From JBCCCJ01 sp039029315 (GTDB lineage: Bacteria > Bacteroidota > Bacteroidia > J057), in NCBI GenBank assembly GCA_039029315.1, contig JBCCGK010000017.1, positions 84,508 to 148,507 on the forward strand: a stretch of 64,000 nucleotides of DNA, read 5' to 3'. The notes beneath the pieces are model-generated. The model worked only from the letters and a program-made list of their open reading frames with translations, was not told the DNA's origin and searched no databases. Of the stretch, positions 1 through 9,484 are shown piece by piece. Within the stretch, counting starts at the first letter, position 1; every line of letters starts with the position of its first letter. The position numbers and the translations under genes are program-made.

Positions 1-133
1 CAATCAAGCACACGATCACAGTACCGATCACCAGGTGAGTCGGATATTTTTTTCGAAGAAAATAAGCCCCATAGCTACGTTCACGGTCCTCAAAGACCAT
101 TTCGTCCATGTCCGCCTTTATCACATTTGCCAT
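1..133 (-). CDS. Energy transducer TonB, N-terminal fragment (cut by window edge)
   Basis: The minus-strand frame starts at an ATG at 133 and runs off the window after 44 residues. It reads MANVIKADMDEMVFEDRERS, then YGAYFLRKKYPTHLVIGTVI. This is the N-terminus typical of Bacteroidota TonB-family proteins: a short cytoplasmic segment with an E-[ND]-R-x-x-x-YGAY-x-LRKKY motif, followed by a transmembrane helix. The full protein would span the periplasm and couple the ExbB/ExbD proton channel to outer-membrane receptors. It lies 48 bp downstream of the second exbD and is the last visible gene of the exbB-exbD-exbD-tonB operon. The family call rests on the N-terminus only; the C-terminal TonB fold is outside the window. 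Confidence 0.85.
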   Translation of the reverse strand, partial: MANVIKADMDEMVFEDRERSYGAYFLRKKYPTHLVIGTVIVCLI

Positions 134-181
134 AATAGGTGCAATTTCTTGTCTTAATTATACAAAATTTCTTCAGGACAA

Positions 182-814
182 TCAACCAGCTTCTCCCCCT
201 CCTTCAGCTTCAGCTGCCTGTCTTTCTTCACTTGTGGCGATGACAATACTATCTGCATCAGAATACTTGTCAATGGCAAATTTTGGAGCCTTCATGATCG
301 CTAGCTCATCCAGAAGATCTACAAGGTTTTTGTAGCGGCTTTCTTTTCTGGGTTTGATTACAAAAATGGGGTCCCAACATTTGCCTTCAGCCAGGCCGAC
401 ATTGTTCACATCTTTACAGAGTGGAACACCAAGCGCTTTCTGCTGACCATATACATGCTCTTTGATCGCCTCTCGGACACCTTTTCCTGGATCAAAGTCT
501 GTTGTCAATACATCGGGATCAGTAATGCCGACAAAATACTTCACCTTATCATCCTCATCCAGGACAATGGTCATGATTTTGTCTTCAATGATCTTTTTGT
601 ACTTATCATCTTCCTCTTCTTCATCCGTCTTGGGAGGCATGGTCAATTCCATAACCGCATTGTCTGCCATGGTAGCAGTCAATACGAAAAAGGTCAGCAG
701 CAGGAAGGCTACATCCACCATCGCAGTCATATCGACGCGGGTTGATTTTTTGTTGGTCTTGGGGCCACCTTTTTTCGATCGGCCGCCCCCTTGACTGGTA
801 TCTACATCAGCCAT
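182..814 (-). CDS. ExbD/TolR family biopolymer transport protein
   Basis: A 210-residue protein. The start has a basic, Gly/Lys-rich cytoplasmic tail, then VDMTAMVDVAFLLLTFFVLT at about residues 28-47. This is the conserved ExbD transmembrane helix with its membrane Asp, the residue that takes part in proton flow in ExbD/TolR. A periplasmic domain of about 160 residues follows. It contains an acidic stretch (EEEEDD) near residues 65-70 and the usual C-terminal RYKNLVDLLDEL segment. ExbD works with ExbB to energise TonB-dependent outer-membrane uptake. The gene is third in the operon, 34 bp after the other exbD. Two dissimilar exbD genes in a row are normal in Bacteroidota. Confidence 0.93.
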   Translation of the reverse strand: MADVDTSQGGGRSKKGGPKTNKKSTRVDMTAMVDVAFLLLTFFVLTATMADNAVMELTMPPKTDEEEEDDKYKKIIEDKIMTIVLDEDDKVKYFVGITDPDVLTTDFDPGKGVREAIKEHVYGQQKALGVPLCKDVNNVGLAEGKCWDPIFVIKPRKESRYKNLVDLLDELAIMKAPKFAIDKYSDADSIVIATSEERQAAEAEGGGEAG

Positions 815-848
815 AGTTCTACAATTTTTTAGCCTTTATCAGGCAGGT

Positions 849-1502
849 TTAATCATTAATTTCTACAAGACCACCTTCTTCCAAATCTGTAATGAGGCTG
901 AACTGGTTCACATCCCACTCCTGAAGAGAGGAAATGACCTCAGCAATCATTTCATAGTTGGTGTCGACATCTCCTTTGATCGCGAATCTCATCCGCTGGT
1001 CAGCAATTCTTCCCCAACGAATCCAATCCTTGAGTTCGTTGCCAGTCATATTGGTGGAGTCCGTAACAACGGCCGAAATTCCTTCCATTGGAAAGTCATC
1101 AGTCCCAAGTTCCGTCTCTGCATTGAGCCACTTTTGCATATCCTTATGCGCTACTCCAAATTCCTGTAAGGTTGAAAAGTAACGAGCGCCTTCTTCTGAG
1201 ATAGCTATACCAGCTTCGAAGCGATCATTCTGCTCACTGACAAAGCGGCTAAGAACTGTTTCCCGGGTTCCGATATCCAGATACCCAACGAACACCTTGC
1301 CATCAGGATCTACTGTGATCACACAGAGACCTTTGTCAGGAATTTCGATATCCGAAACAGAAGATGGCATGTCCACCTCTACTTTGGATTCTTCCCGAAA
1401 GCGAGTTGTCGTCAAGATAAAGAATGTCAGCAACAGGAATGCCACGTCTACCATGGCTGTCATGTCGATTGCTGGCGCACCGCGCTTTGGTTTCTTTGAC
1501 AT
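849..1502 (-). CDS. ExbD/TolR family biopolymer transport protein (first copy)
   Basis: A 217-residue ExbD paralogue. After a short basic tail it has AIDMTAMVDVAFLLLTFFIL at about residues 11-30, the membrane anchor with the conserved Asp, then a periplasmic domain. Near the C-terminus QRMRFAIKGDVDTNYEMIAE matches the conserved ExbD core in which the RFAIKGD segment precedes the last helix. It differs from the downstream copy in the periplasmic part, so the two probably form a heteromeric set with the single ExbB. It follows exbB after about 87 bp on the same strand. Confidence 0.93.
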   Translation of the reverse strand: MSKKPKRGAPAIDMTAMVDVAFLLLTFFILTTTRFREESKVEVDMPSSVSDIEIPDKGLCVITVDPDGKVFVGYLDIGTRETVLSRFVSEQNDRFEAGIAISEEGARYFSTLQEFGVAHKDMQKWLNAETELGTDDFPMEGISAVVTDSTNMTGNELKDWIRWGRIADQRMRFAIKGDVDTNYEMIAEVISSLQEWDVNQFSLITDLEEGGLVEIND

Positions 1503-1589
1503 TGCTTCAGAACATTAATAGTGAACAATAAACAAATCTAGTTTAAGAATACGGAAGGCATTTTGATCAATGCGCTCCTGCACACTTGC

Positions 1590-2489
1590 CTAGTTGTTGA
1601 CGTCAAAGGTCTGAACAATGCTGTACCCTGCCTCGTCCATGGCATAGGTCATTCCGTCAATCTTGGTAGTAAAGAAGTTATAAAGGAGAATCGCAATACC
1701 AGAGTTTGCAATACCGATCGCAGTATTGATCAAGGCCTCTGAGATTCCGACAGACAATTCAGCAGCGTTAGGAGCACCACCTGCACCCAGTGCACTAAAG
1801 GCACGAATCATTCCCAATACTGTTCCGAACAGACCAATCAATACACCCAAGGATGCAGAAGTCGCCAAAATAGGAAGATTACGCTCCAACATGGGAAGTT
1901 CCAGCATGGTAGCTTCTTCAAGTTCTGCCTGAATCGCTGTTTTGCGTTGTTCTTTTTCCAATTCGGTAGCTTCAGCCATTTCCATATACTTACGGAGACC
2001 AGCTTTGATTACATTTCCTACAGACCCTTTTTGTTTGTCGCATAAGTCCGCTGCATCCTCAATTTTATTTTCGGCTAGCAACATGCGTACTTTTTTGACA
2101 AATACGTCTGTGTTCCCTTTTCCGCTTGCGCGCAAGACAGTGATGCCTCGCTCAACAAAGAAAACAAAGATGATCAAGGTTACAGTCAGACCAATGGGGA
2201 TTACGAATCCTCCTTTGTAAACCAAACCATAATTATTGGTTGGGTGTCCGGAAGTCCAGTGTTCAGGTTCTTCCCCGACTTTTCCTCCTTCTTCCCATGC
2301 TTTGTATTCCTCATATCTTTGAGGACCATCTTCAAAGTTGCCAGCGTCTCCGAACCCTTGATAAAAGGTTACATAAGCTACGATTGCCGCAACTATGATC
2401 GTGATGTAGGGGAAGATCGCCTTGAAAGGACTCGCTGGTTTGATCTGATCCTCCTGAGAAAATGGAGTAGGTTTGTTAGTTTCAGCCAT
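1590..2489 (-). CDS. MotA/TolQ/ExbB proton channel family protein
   Basis: A 299-residue inner-membrane channel subunit. TM1 is near residues 25-47 and TM2 near 96-115, with a hydrophilic loop of about 45 residues between them, a layout common in Bacteroidota ExbB. The cytoplasmic domain carries the Glu-rich ELEKEQRKTAIQAELEEATM stretch, followed by LPILATSASLGVLIGLFGTV and GMIRAFSALG, the TolQ/ExbB signature. The C-terminal helix (ISEALINTAIGIANSGIAIL) is the last conserved membrane segment. It is first in the exbB-exbD-exbD-tonB operon, with a consensus promoter 47 bp upstream. Confidence 0.95.
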   Translation of the reverse strand: MAETNKPTPFSQEDQIKPASPFKAIFPYITIIVAAIVAYVTFYQGFGDAGNFEDGPQRYEEYKAWEEGGKVGEEPEHWTSGHPTNNYGLVYKGGFVIPIGLTVTLIIFVFFVERGITVLRASGKGNTDVFVKKVRMLLAENKIEDAADLCDKQKGSVGNVIKAGLRKYMEMAEATELEKEQRKTAIQAELEEATMLELPMLERNLPILATSASLGVLIGLFGTVLGMIRAFSALGAGGAPNAAELSVGISEALINTAIGIANSGIAILLYNFFTTKIDGMTYAMDEAGYSIVQTFDVNN

Positions 2490-2535
2490 TTGTGAAAGCC
2501 ATTTAATTTAATGTACAATTGCAAAAATTCACGGT

Positions 2536-2566
2536 CAAAAATATGATTTAGAATCGTAAACGCAAA
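2536..2566 (-). promoter_or_regulatory. Bacteroidota-type promoter of the exbB operon
   Basis: Read on the minus strand, TTTG (2566-2563) is followed by exactly 19 bp and then TATTTTTG (2543-2536). This fits the Bacteroidota sigma-A consensus TTTG-N19-TAnnTTTG in full. Transcription would begin near 2530, giving a leader of about 40 nt before the exbB ATG at 2489. The remainder of the gap 2490-2871 holds no gene that I can support. Confidence 0.72.
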
Positions 2567-2871
2567 GCCTTCCTATAAATTTGTGAATTGGCTGGAAATC
2601 GTTTTTTGGCTCATTTTGCCCAATCTTCGTAAAATCTCAAGATTCCGAAAACGATGCCGCCAACGAAAAAGCCTGAATATTATTGCTAAGGACTTGAATG
2701 ACGATGACTACCTATAACCATTGGGAAGACAAAATTCAGACCTCTTTCAAAGAACGAATGCTTCACATGAAGCACATACTTATAGACAGAGATCGACCTT
2801 ATGGAAAGATTCCATAAAAGCAGTGATATTTTTTTTGCTTATTTGCTACGATTGTGAATAATCCTTTATCT

Positions 2872-4020
2872 ATGGCTGAATATCCCTCTTTTCCACTCTT
2901 ACTCAAGACCATCTCAGGCCTGGAAGGTGTCCTGGCAGAAGAGGCCAGACAGATGGGGCTAAGCAAGGTCGAGACTGGAAAACGGGCAGTACATTGTCTA
3001 GGTACCACTCGACATGTCTATGAATTGAATCTCAAGGCCAGAACCGCTTTACGAGTCCTTGTTCCTATTCATGAATTTCGGGCACGGAATGAATATCAAT
3101 TGTATAAGGGGATTCAGCAAATTGACTGGCGAAAATATTTAAAGGTATCTGGTACGCTTGCTGTAGATGGTGTTCTGTCTTCGTCTTTGTTTCGGCATTC
3201 TCATTATGTTGCCTTGAAAACCAAAGATGCAATTGTCGATCAATTCCGGCAACATTTCGGACGCCGTCCTTCCATCAATACGGATGCGCCTCATCTTCGT
3301 GTCAATGTACATATCGAGCAGGCTACGGTTCATGTTTCGCTGGATAGCTCTGGAAGTTCCCTTCACAGAAGAGGGTATCGCAGACTTCAGGGCCAAGCCC
3401 CCCTCAACGAAGTCTTGGCTGCAGGCATGGTATTGTTGAGTGGGTGGGATGGAAAGGGAACGTTCATTGATCCCATGTGTGGATCTGGCTCGATTTTGAT
3501 GGAAGCAGGTTTATTGGCAGGAAATAGACCTCCGGGAAGGAATCGTTCTTTTGGGTTTGAGAAATGGCCTGACTTTCAGGCAGATTTGTGGCAGGAGGTC
3601 AAGGAAGAGGCGGAATCTGCCATCCAGCCGATCGAGGCTCAAATTCTGGGAAGAGATCTGGATAGAAAAGTTCTGAGAAAAACCCGTGAAAACCTTTCCT
3701 GGGCAAGCCTGCTGGATGAAATCTCGGTCAAATCAGGCAACTTTTTGGAATCCTCTCCTCCGGAAGGCGGTGGGACCCTCATCATGAATCCTCCTTATGG
3801 CGAAAGACTTGAGCAGGAATCCATCGAAGACTTTTACAAACAAATCGGTGATACCCTGAAACAGCATTATCACGGGTTCAAAGCCTGGATTCTGAGTAGC
3901 AACACCCCCGCCATGAAACGGATTGGTCTACGACCGGACAAGAAACATACGCTTTTCAATGGACCACTGGCTTGTCGCTATTATGGCTACAAAATGTATA
4001 AGGGAAGTATGGATGGGTGA
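2872..4020 (+). CDS. THUMP-domain class I RNA (guanine-N2) methyltransferase, RlmL N-half/YpsC-like
   Basis: About 382 residues from the ATG at 2872; a GTG six codons upstream is also in frame. The N-terminal third is a THUMP domain for RNA binding (LLKTISGLEGVLAEEARQMG at the start). It is followed by the segment ending LHRRGYRRLQGQAPLNEVLA, the typical linker to the methyltransferase. The SAM-binding motif is FIDPMCGSGSILMEAGLLA at about residues 200-218. The catalytic motif is IMNPPYGERL at about 305, the NPPY tetrad of N2-guanine methyltransferases. The likely role is N2-methylguanine formation in 23S rRNA. It lacks the RlmK-like C-terminal half of the E. coli fusion, as in most non-enterobacterial homologues. 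Confidence 0.9.
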   Translation: MAEYPSFPLLLKTISGLEGVLAEEARQMGLSKVETGKRAVHCLGTTRHVYELNLKARTALRVLVPIHEFRARNEYQLYKGIQQIDWRKYLKVSGTLAVDGVLSSSLFRHSHYVALKTKDAIVDQFRQHFGRRPSINTDAPHLRVNVHIEQATVHVSLDSSGSSLHRRGYRRLQGQAPLNEVLAAGMVLLSGWDGKGTFIDPMCGSGSILMEAGLLAGNRPPGRNRSFGFEKWPDFQADLWQEVKEEAESAIQPIEAQILGRDLDRKVLRKTRENLSWASLLDEISVKSGNFLESSPPEGGGTLIMNPPYGERLEQESIEDFYKQIGDTLKQHYHGFKAWILSSNTPAMKRIGLRPDKKHTLFNGPLACRYYGYKMYKGSMDG

Positions 4021-4036
4021 TTGGTTGTTGGTTTTT

Positions 4037-4092
4037 GGTTGTTGGTGATTGGGTTATTGGGGATTGGTTGTTGGTGATTGGGTTGTTGGGGG
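4037..4092. repeat. T/G-rich direct repeat, period about 29 bp
   Basis: Two tandem near-copies of a 29-bp unit start at 4037 and 4066, each opening GGTTGTTGGTGATTGGGTT; a shorter degenerate piece precedes them from 4021. The repeat fills the gap between the convergent methyltransferase and CotH-like genes. No coding or terminator function is apparent. Confidence 0.6.
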
Positions 4093-4120
4093 AAGAGGCA
4101 AATAGCAACACTGATGCTTT

Positions 4121-7100
4121 TTATTCTCCTTGCTTCAGGATTGGGAAATCATAGGTTCCCTTATCTGTCTGGACCCGAAGCATATACATTCCATTTCCCA
4201 GTTCTGGGAAATTCAAGCGAAAGGCTGTGGTATTAGGAATAACATAGACTTCTTTTCGTTCGAACACCTTTTGACCGAGAACAGTGTAGAGTTCGAACTG
4301 GATCTCTTCCACATCCAGTCCTCCGATCTGAACGGTAAGTAACTTATCGAATGGATTCGGATATACCAGCATCATGGAATCAAGGAAAGGTGGATCAGGG
4401 GGAGGGGGAATGACGATTATGCTATCCGGCGTATTCGAGGCACCGGGTGTACCTGGTTGGGGATCTCCTCGCCAGCTTTTGTATAGAGAATTGTCAAGCA
4501 GAGGAGAAATAAGCGCCAGTGTTGCGCCAGTTCCGTTGGGACTTTCTGGCCAGGGAGAGGTGGATTCGAAAGACACAACATCACGCAAGATGCCAAAATT
4601 GTCAAACAAACGGATGCTTTCGCCTTTGCTCGAAATCCCAAAATCAATGTTCCCGATACTGTTCGACACATCCGGTAGCAAACTGTCAAATTGTTGCTTG
4701 TCGCGACATAGGATCAAAAATTCCTGTGGGGCAAGCATCGTCTGAGCCGGAATGCGGTATACATGTTCATCATTTCCATCTTTCAATTCCCAATCAGTGA
4801 GGTCCACCGTTTCCTGGGACACATTGGTCAGTTCGACCCAATCTTTGGGATCAAATGCTTCCGAAGACTTGTAGTTGATTTCATTGATCACAATTGCCGA
4901 AGATTCCGTTTGTCCTCCCTCGGAAGCAATGAAATGTGCAACGACAGTGGTCTCAAATTGCAAATCCAAGATAATTTCCTTTTCCGTCGAGTTGACATCT
5001 CCTGACCAGTGATCAAAGATATAGCCCGGTTTCGCGATGGCTGTTAGGGTGATGGGGACAGACTCATAATAGATTCCGTTCCAGTTGGCATACTCCAGCA
5101 ACAGGCTATTGAGTTGGATCATTCCTTTCTCAGTCTCTGGATTCTCCACACGTATCAGATGCTGATTGGGAAGCTCAAAGACGTTTTGAATATGAAATCT
5201 GGCATGAGAAGGTCGTTGATTTGCCCAGTTTCTCATCTGATTGAGAATATTGTTCCATTCATTCGCATTTCTGTTCCAACGATCCATATGGGCATCGATT
5301 TCAGGGCGAATATGATTGCTGACTTTGTTGATATGGTTGCTGACATGCTGTGGAATGAAACGACTGTTCAGTTCGTCAGCATATTGGTTGATAAAGGCAT
5401 GTCTGAAGGTTTGATTTTCTATCAGCTTCCTGAATAGCAAGGTTGACCACGGGGGGTTGGGCCAGCCCGGACCATTTGCTTCCAGGGCGAATCTCAAGGT
5501 ATTGTGTTGATAGGTATGTGGATCCCAAATCCCGAATCCAAAATCAGTATCAAATAGCACCCATCTCCATTTTCCTCCATCCGCTCTCCAATACTTGATG
5601 TTGTTTCCTGGCCAGTCTGTATTATCAAAATAAATCTGTGCGACCTGATACTGGATATAATTGTCCAAGTCGATCTGATTTGCTACCACCTGATAGTTGT
5701 TGTCACTACTTAAATTGGCTGACCGAATGAACTGTATCATGTTCTGGTAATCGGCATTATCTCCATGGATCAGATCTCCATTGAATTCCAGCAAATCTAC
5801 CGTAGCCGGGTCCACTCCATGCAAGGAGGCAAAATAATGCTCATTGATTTTTTCTCTCAAATTGTGAATCCCCCAGTACTGCCCATTCAGGAACACTCTC
5901 GTAGGCCGATATGCCTGAATATCAACTGCCGATCCTTTCATCAAGCTCGTCATCATTCCATCTCGCATGAGGGATCGGCCCCAATCATTCCCGGAATTTC
6001 TTAACACCAGAGCCTCATATTCATCATAGGGTCGATTCGGAAAAAAAGGATAAGCAAAGGGTTCATCTCCATATCTTTTTCGGGCAAATAGCGACAATGA
6101 TTTCTGATCCAGTGCCCTGGACCATCCTCCAAAGATTTTCATTCCAGCATCGGATTGATATACCAATTTGCCCGACTCATCCAATACACTCAGATTCACT
6201 GGCTTTTCCCAATCTTGCCAAAAATTCGCTCCGAAAAACGGAAAATCAGATTCATGTTCATCGCCAAGAACATACATACCCGAATCATTGTCCCACAAAT
6301 GGTACGGGTCCGTAACAATCGAGATGGTCGGGAGAGAAGAGGGATTTTTGATGATATACGTATGTGTCATGGTTGGAGAAGCCACATATCCTGGCCGAAA
6401 AGCTCTGGCCCGCAGAATAGAGGTTTGCTCCAATAACAAGCTGTCGTTATAGAGAAAGTCTGCCTCTGTGGGTTCTTCCCCATTCAAGGTATAGTAGATA
6501 CTGGCAGCAGCATCTTCATGGGTCATGGTGAGGGGAATATTACTTCCGAACGCCCCACTTGTGTGCGAAAACCGGATGGAATCCTGAAGTATCCCGTCAA
6601 AATGATCTGCGGCGTTTGGGGCATTGGGGGTTTGGTTTGAAAAAAACACGAACTGACTCTGACCATCAGGAAATCGGCCCATAGAAAGATTGGCAGGCAT
6701 TCGAGGAAATTGAACACTATCTATCAACTGTCCATCTGGCCGAAATAGATATATGCTTTCTCCCTCACTGCTGAGTTTGAAGTCCGTATGCAAAAAAAGA
6801 GAAGATAATTGCAATAAGGCTGGAATGGGCTCAGATGTTTGATAAGCTGATCTGGCCAGCGTTAAAAAGGGAAAAATGCTCAAATCAGAGGAACTGGCTC
6901 CAACATTATGTACCTCAATAGCCAGAACATTGGGGCCATCCTGCAAAATATTCATGGGGTCTTCGTAGACAAACTTTTCTGGATATCCTCCCTGATATAT
7001 CTGTGCTTCACGGTCTGTGTCAGCAGGTTGAAGGTAGGAAGGAATGGCACCAGGGGCTCCAATATTGGCACGTCCGATTTCTACGCCATTCATATAAGCA

Positions 7101-7663
7101 ACGAAACTATCATCATAGTCCACATGCAGAATCAACTGCTTGATGGATGAGAGATCTGTCAACTGGATTTGCTTTCGGAGGAAGAGGGTGCGAGTTCCAG
7201 CAGCTACCAGTGTTGAGTCATCATCATCTCCATACCCAATACTTGTAGGCCCGGACAACCAGCTGTTGTCATTGAAGCCTACAACTTTCCATGTCCCATT
7301 GCTGGAATTGTTGGGGGTAAAATATCTCCATTCATCTCCCAAGCGAATAACGGGCTCAAATCCATTTATCTCCTTGATGTCTTTGCCAGAAGCAAATACC
7401 ATCAAATGCCCCTGTGGGGCAATAAAAGATGCCTCGGGAAATTCCCAAGCGGACCCAGCATCCGGTCTATCGTTGATTCGATATCCTTCTAGCTGGAGAG
7501 TATCGGTTCCAGAATTATAGAGTTCTATCCAATCAGGCGTATCTCCATCTGCGTCCTGGAGAACAGAATTATTGCTGACCAATTCATTGATATGAAGAGA
7601 TTGAGCACTTATTTGAAGGGAGATTCCCAACATCCACAGGATACAAAATGTACAACGACTCAT
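4121..7663 (-). CDS. Secreted CotH-kinase-like protein with lamin-tail domains and T9SS sorting domain
   Basis: 1180 residues with an N-terminal signal peptide (CTFCILWMLGISLQISAQ). In order: a lamin-tail domain (about 22-115, HINELVSNNS, PDWIELYN), a jelly-roll-like segment (about 130-270), a chitobiase-C-like domain (about 370-440, ASIYYTLNGEEPTEADFL), a CotH kinase domain (about 465-760, with KIFGGWSRALDQKS, LRNSGNDW, GQYWGIHNLREKINEHYF and WVLFDTDFGFG), an InlB-like repeat with FDHWSGDV, a second lamin-tail domain (VINEINYKSS, KDWVELTN), and a C-terminal T9SS type A sorting domain (VYPNPFDKLLTVQIGG). CotH proteins are atypical protein kinases first known from spore coats. Here the protein should be exported and surface-attached or released. 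It is monocistronic, and its substrate is unknown. Confidence 0.88.
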   Translation of the reverse strand: MSRCTFCILWMLGISLQISAQSLHINELVSNNSVLQDADGDTPDWIELYNSGTDTLQLEGYRINDRPDAGSAWEFPEASFIAPQGHLMVFASGKDIKEINGFEPVIRLGDEWRYFTPNNSSNGTWKVVGFNDNSWLSGPTSIGYGDDDDSTLVAAGTRTLFLRKQIQLTDLSSIKQLILHVDYDDSFVAYMNGVEIGRANIGAPGAIPSYLQPADTDREAQIYQGGYPEKFVYEDPMNILQDGPNVLAIEVHNVGASSSDLSIFPFLTLARSAYQTSEPIPALLQLSSLFLHTDFKLSSEGESIYLFRPDGQLIDSVQFPRMPANLSMGRFPDGQSQFVFFSNQTPNAPNAADHFDGILQDSIRFSHTSGAFGSNIPLTMTHEDAAASIYYTLNGEEPTEADFLYNDSLLLEQTSILRARAFRPGYVASPTMTHTYIIKNPSSLPTISIVTDPYHLWDNDSGMYVLGDEHESDFPFFGANFWQDWEKPVNLSVLDESGKLVYQSDAGMKIFGGWSRALDQKSLSLFARKRYGDEPFAYPFFPNRPYDEYEALVLRNSGNDWGRSLMRDGMMTSLMKGSAVDIQAYRPTRVFLNGQYWGIHNLREKINEHYFASLHGVDPATVDLLEFNGDLIHGDNADYQNMIQFIRSANLSSDNNYQVVANQIDLDNYIQYQVAQIYFDNTDWPGNNIKYWRADGGKWRWVLFDTDFGFGIWDPHTYQHNTLRFALEANGPGWPNPPWSTLLFRKLIENQTFRHAFINQYADELNSRFIPQHVSNHINKVSNHIRPEIDAHMDRWNRNANEWNNILNQMRNWANQRPSHARFHIQNVFELPNQHLIRVENPETEKGMIQLNSLLLEYANWNGIYYESVPITLTAIAKPGYIFDHWSGDVNSTEKEIILDLQFETTVVAHFIASEGGQTESSAIVINEINYKSSEAFDPKDWVELTNVSQETVDLTDWELKDGNDEHVYRIPAQTMLAPQEFLILCRDKQQFDSLLPDVSNSIGNIDFGISSKGESIRLFDNFGILRDVVSFESTSPWPESPNGTGATLALISPLLDNSLYKSWRGDPQPGTPGASNTPDSIIVIPPPPDPPFLDSMMLVYPNPFDKLLTVQIGGLDVEEIQFELYTVLGQKVFERKEVYVIPNTTAFRLNFPELGNGMYMLRVQTDKGTYDFPILKQGE

Positions 7664-7709
7664 TCGTATTAAGCTTTGGTAAAAGGTAACGGTTTTGGTG
7701 ATATGTCTT

Positions 7710-7717
7710 CAAATATA
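7710..7717 (-). promoter_or_regulatory. Putative -7 box for the CotH-like gene
   Basis: On the minus strand TATATTTG fits the Bacteroidota TAnnTTTG box and lies about 47 bp upstream of the ATG at 7663. No clear TTTG/TTG box is found 19-20 bp further upstream, so the call is weak. Confidence 0.4.
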
Positions 7718-7796
7718 AGGAGGAAGAGGAAGGATTGCGCCGCTTCTTGCCAACAAACCCAATCAGATCAGCTCGCAGGACAAGGGTCTGGCAATT

Positions 7797-7928
7797 GGGG
7801 TGTACGACAAAATGCAGAAGGTAATTTTATTTTGTTCCTCTTTAACCTCTTCCACTCAGCCCCCGTTTCTCCTACAATGAGAAACAACCCCACCATCCAG
7901 GGTTAAATCTGCAATTTGTCGTGCACCC
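7797..7928. repeat. Imperfect inverted repeat in the gap 7664-7982
   Basis: The segment GGGGTGTACGACAAAATGCAG-like at 7797-7817 is matched in inverted orientation at 7909-7928 (CTGCAATTTGTCGTGCACCC) with two mismatches. The intervening sequence of about 90 bp is not coding. It lies between the start of the CotH-like gene and the end of the deacylase-like gene, both on the minus strand, so it could be a degenerate small mobile repeat or a folded RNA. Nothing else is evident in this gap of about 320 bp. Confidence 0.5.
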
Positions 7929-7982
7929 GGCAATGGGGAGACAAAGAGGTTGAGCACAGGAATCTATAAGTTTCCTGGTAAT

Positions 7983-9470
7983 TTATTTTCGAAACTTTCC
8001 TAGCACAGGTCTACCGGGGAAGACATTTTCGATTGTTTTTCCTTCTTTCACTACCCATACACCATTCACAAGGACATGCTGGATTCCTTCCGAAAATCGC
8101 AGCCCTGTAAAGTCCGCCTTGTCGAGAATGGTCTCTGGATCGAACATGGTGATATCAGCATCACATCCTACTTGTAGACGACCTTTGAGACGCATGGCAG
8201 GGGCTACCTTTTCCAATCGTTGTGCTGGCATGAGGGTCATTTTGCGCAATGCATCCATCAGGGAGATCAATCGTTGTTCTCTGACATATCTTCCCAGAAC
8301 CCGAGAGAAAGTTCCTGCCGTTCGTGGATGCGCTTTGGGGGCATAGGGCATCCCATCCGAAGCAATGAGGGTTCTGGGGTCTTCAATGCCCTTTTGAATC
8401 CATTCGGCTTTCATCATATGGATGATTACCACTCCTCCCTGCTTTCGATAGCGCGTAAAGGTTTCTTCGGTCAGGCGTTCTCCAGTAGATTCCCACTGGA
8501 TATCTTGATAGCTGATGCTGAGTTTTTCCTGCCATCCGTCATCAAATAGGGCAGACTCAAGAGAAGTGGAAGCTGCGGTATAGGGGTATACTTCGGTGCT
8601 GATATCCAGGCCCTGATCCTGGGCAGAGGCGACCATGTCCAGGGTCACTTGTATCTCCCCCAGAGACAGGCTATTGGCATGTACGATATGAAGGGGGGCA
8701 CCGCTGGCCGTCGCGTTGGCGATGGCTTCTTGTATGCCCGGCATGCCGAAACCTCTGGTGTGAGAAAAAATCGGCACCTGTTTTTCAGCAGCAAATTCAT
8801 ACACCCGATAAATCTCTCCATGGGTTGCACCAGGATAGTAGCCTACTGGCACCCCTATTCCCAACGCTCCCGCAGATAATTCTTCCTCCAACAACTCTCG
8901 CATTCTTCCGATGTCCTCCTCTGTCAGAGATTCGTATGCCAATCGCTGCAAGCCAGCCATCACCCGAAAATAGGCTGGGCTGTTGATCCCCTCCCGGGCG
9001 ATGATTTCTTTGGCTTTGTCTAGATACTGAGTATAGTCCTTCATGGCTAATGTTCTGAGGGTGCCATGAGGAACTGTCGCTCCGTAATTGACAAGAGTGC
9101 GGCCAGACTTTGTTCTCAACCATTCTCTCAAAAATGCAATTCCTCCTTCCAGTTCCAGGGCTGTGGTTACCCCATCATGGACCTGGTATTCATGCGCCTT
9201 GTTCGTCATCCCATGAACATGAAGATCGATGAATCCCGGTGCCACAACAAGTCCGGACACATTGACTACTTGTCTGGCTGAGAGTTTTTCAGAAGAAATC
9301 TCAATGATTCGATCTCCTCGAATACCTACATTGCGAATAGCATCCAGCCCTGTTTCAGGATCCATCACCCTTCCCCCTTCCAAAACAATGTCATAGGTCG
9401 GCTGGGCGTACAAAAAAGGGTTGCCTGCAGCAAAGAGCATACAGGCAACAAGATAGAGTAGATGATTCAT
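7983..9470 (-). CDS. Exported amidohydrolase, N-acyl-D-amino-acid deacylase family
   Basis: 495 residues with a signal peptide ending near residue 23. The composite amidohydrolase fold is clear. An N-terminal beta part reads YDIVLEGGRVMDPETGLDAI, metal-binding HVH occurs in GFIDLHVHGM (about residue 83), and further ligand-like histidines lie in FSHTRGFG and LHIVHANS. ASDGMPYAPKAHPRTAGTFS near residue 370 carries the catalytic-type Asp and the deacylase signature. The end returns to the beta part (KGRLQVGCDADITMFDPE). The family hydrolyses N-acyl-D-amino acids and related cyclic amides. The gene is 14 bp downstream of the Gfo/Idh/MocA gene on the same strand and is probably co-transcribed with it. 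Export implies action on periplasmic substrates. Confidence 0.85.
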   Translation of the reverse strand: MNHLLYLVACMLFAAGNPFLYAQPTYDIVLEGGRVMDPETGLDAIRNVGIRGDRIIEISSEKLSARQVVNVSGLVVAPGFIDLHVHGMTNKAHEYQVHDGVTTALELEGGIAFLREWLRTKSGRTLVNYGATVPHGTLRTLAMKDYTQYLDKAKEIIAREGINSPAYFRVMAGLQRLAYESLTEEDIGRMRELLEEELSAGALGIGVPVGYYPGATHGEIYRVYEFAAEKQVPIFSHTRGFGMPGIQEAIANATASGAPLHIVHANSLSLGEIQVTLDMVASAQDQGLDISTEVYPYTAASTSLESALFDDGWQEKLSISYQDIQWESTGERLTEETFTRYRKQGGVVIIHMMKAEWIQKGIEDPRTLIASDGMPYAPKAHPRTAGTFSRVLGRYVREQRLISLMDALRKMTLMPAQRLEKVAPAMRLKGRLQVGCDADITMFDPETILDKADFTGLRFSEGIQHVLVNGVWVVKEGKTIENVFPGRPVLGKFRK

Positions 9471-9484
9471 GTATGCAGTTAGGA

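Noticed and set aside
4021..4092. CRISPR-like array
   Set aside because: The repeats are direct, imperfect and without unique spacers; there are no cas genes.
7676..7906. Plus-strand ORF in the gap before the CotH-like gene
   Set aside because: It overlaps the -7 box and the inverted repeat and shows no recognisable domain.
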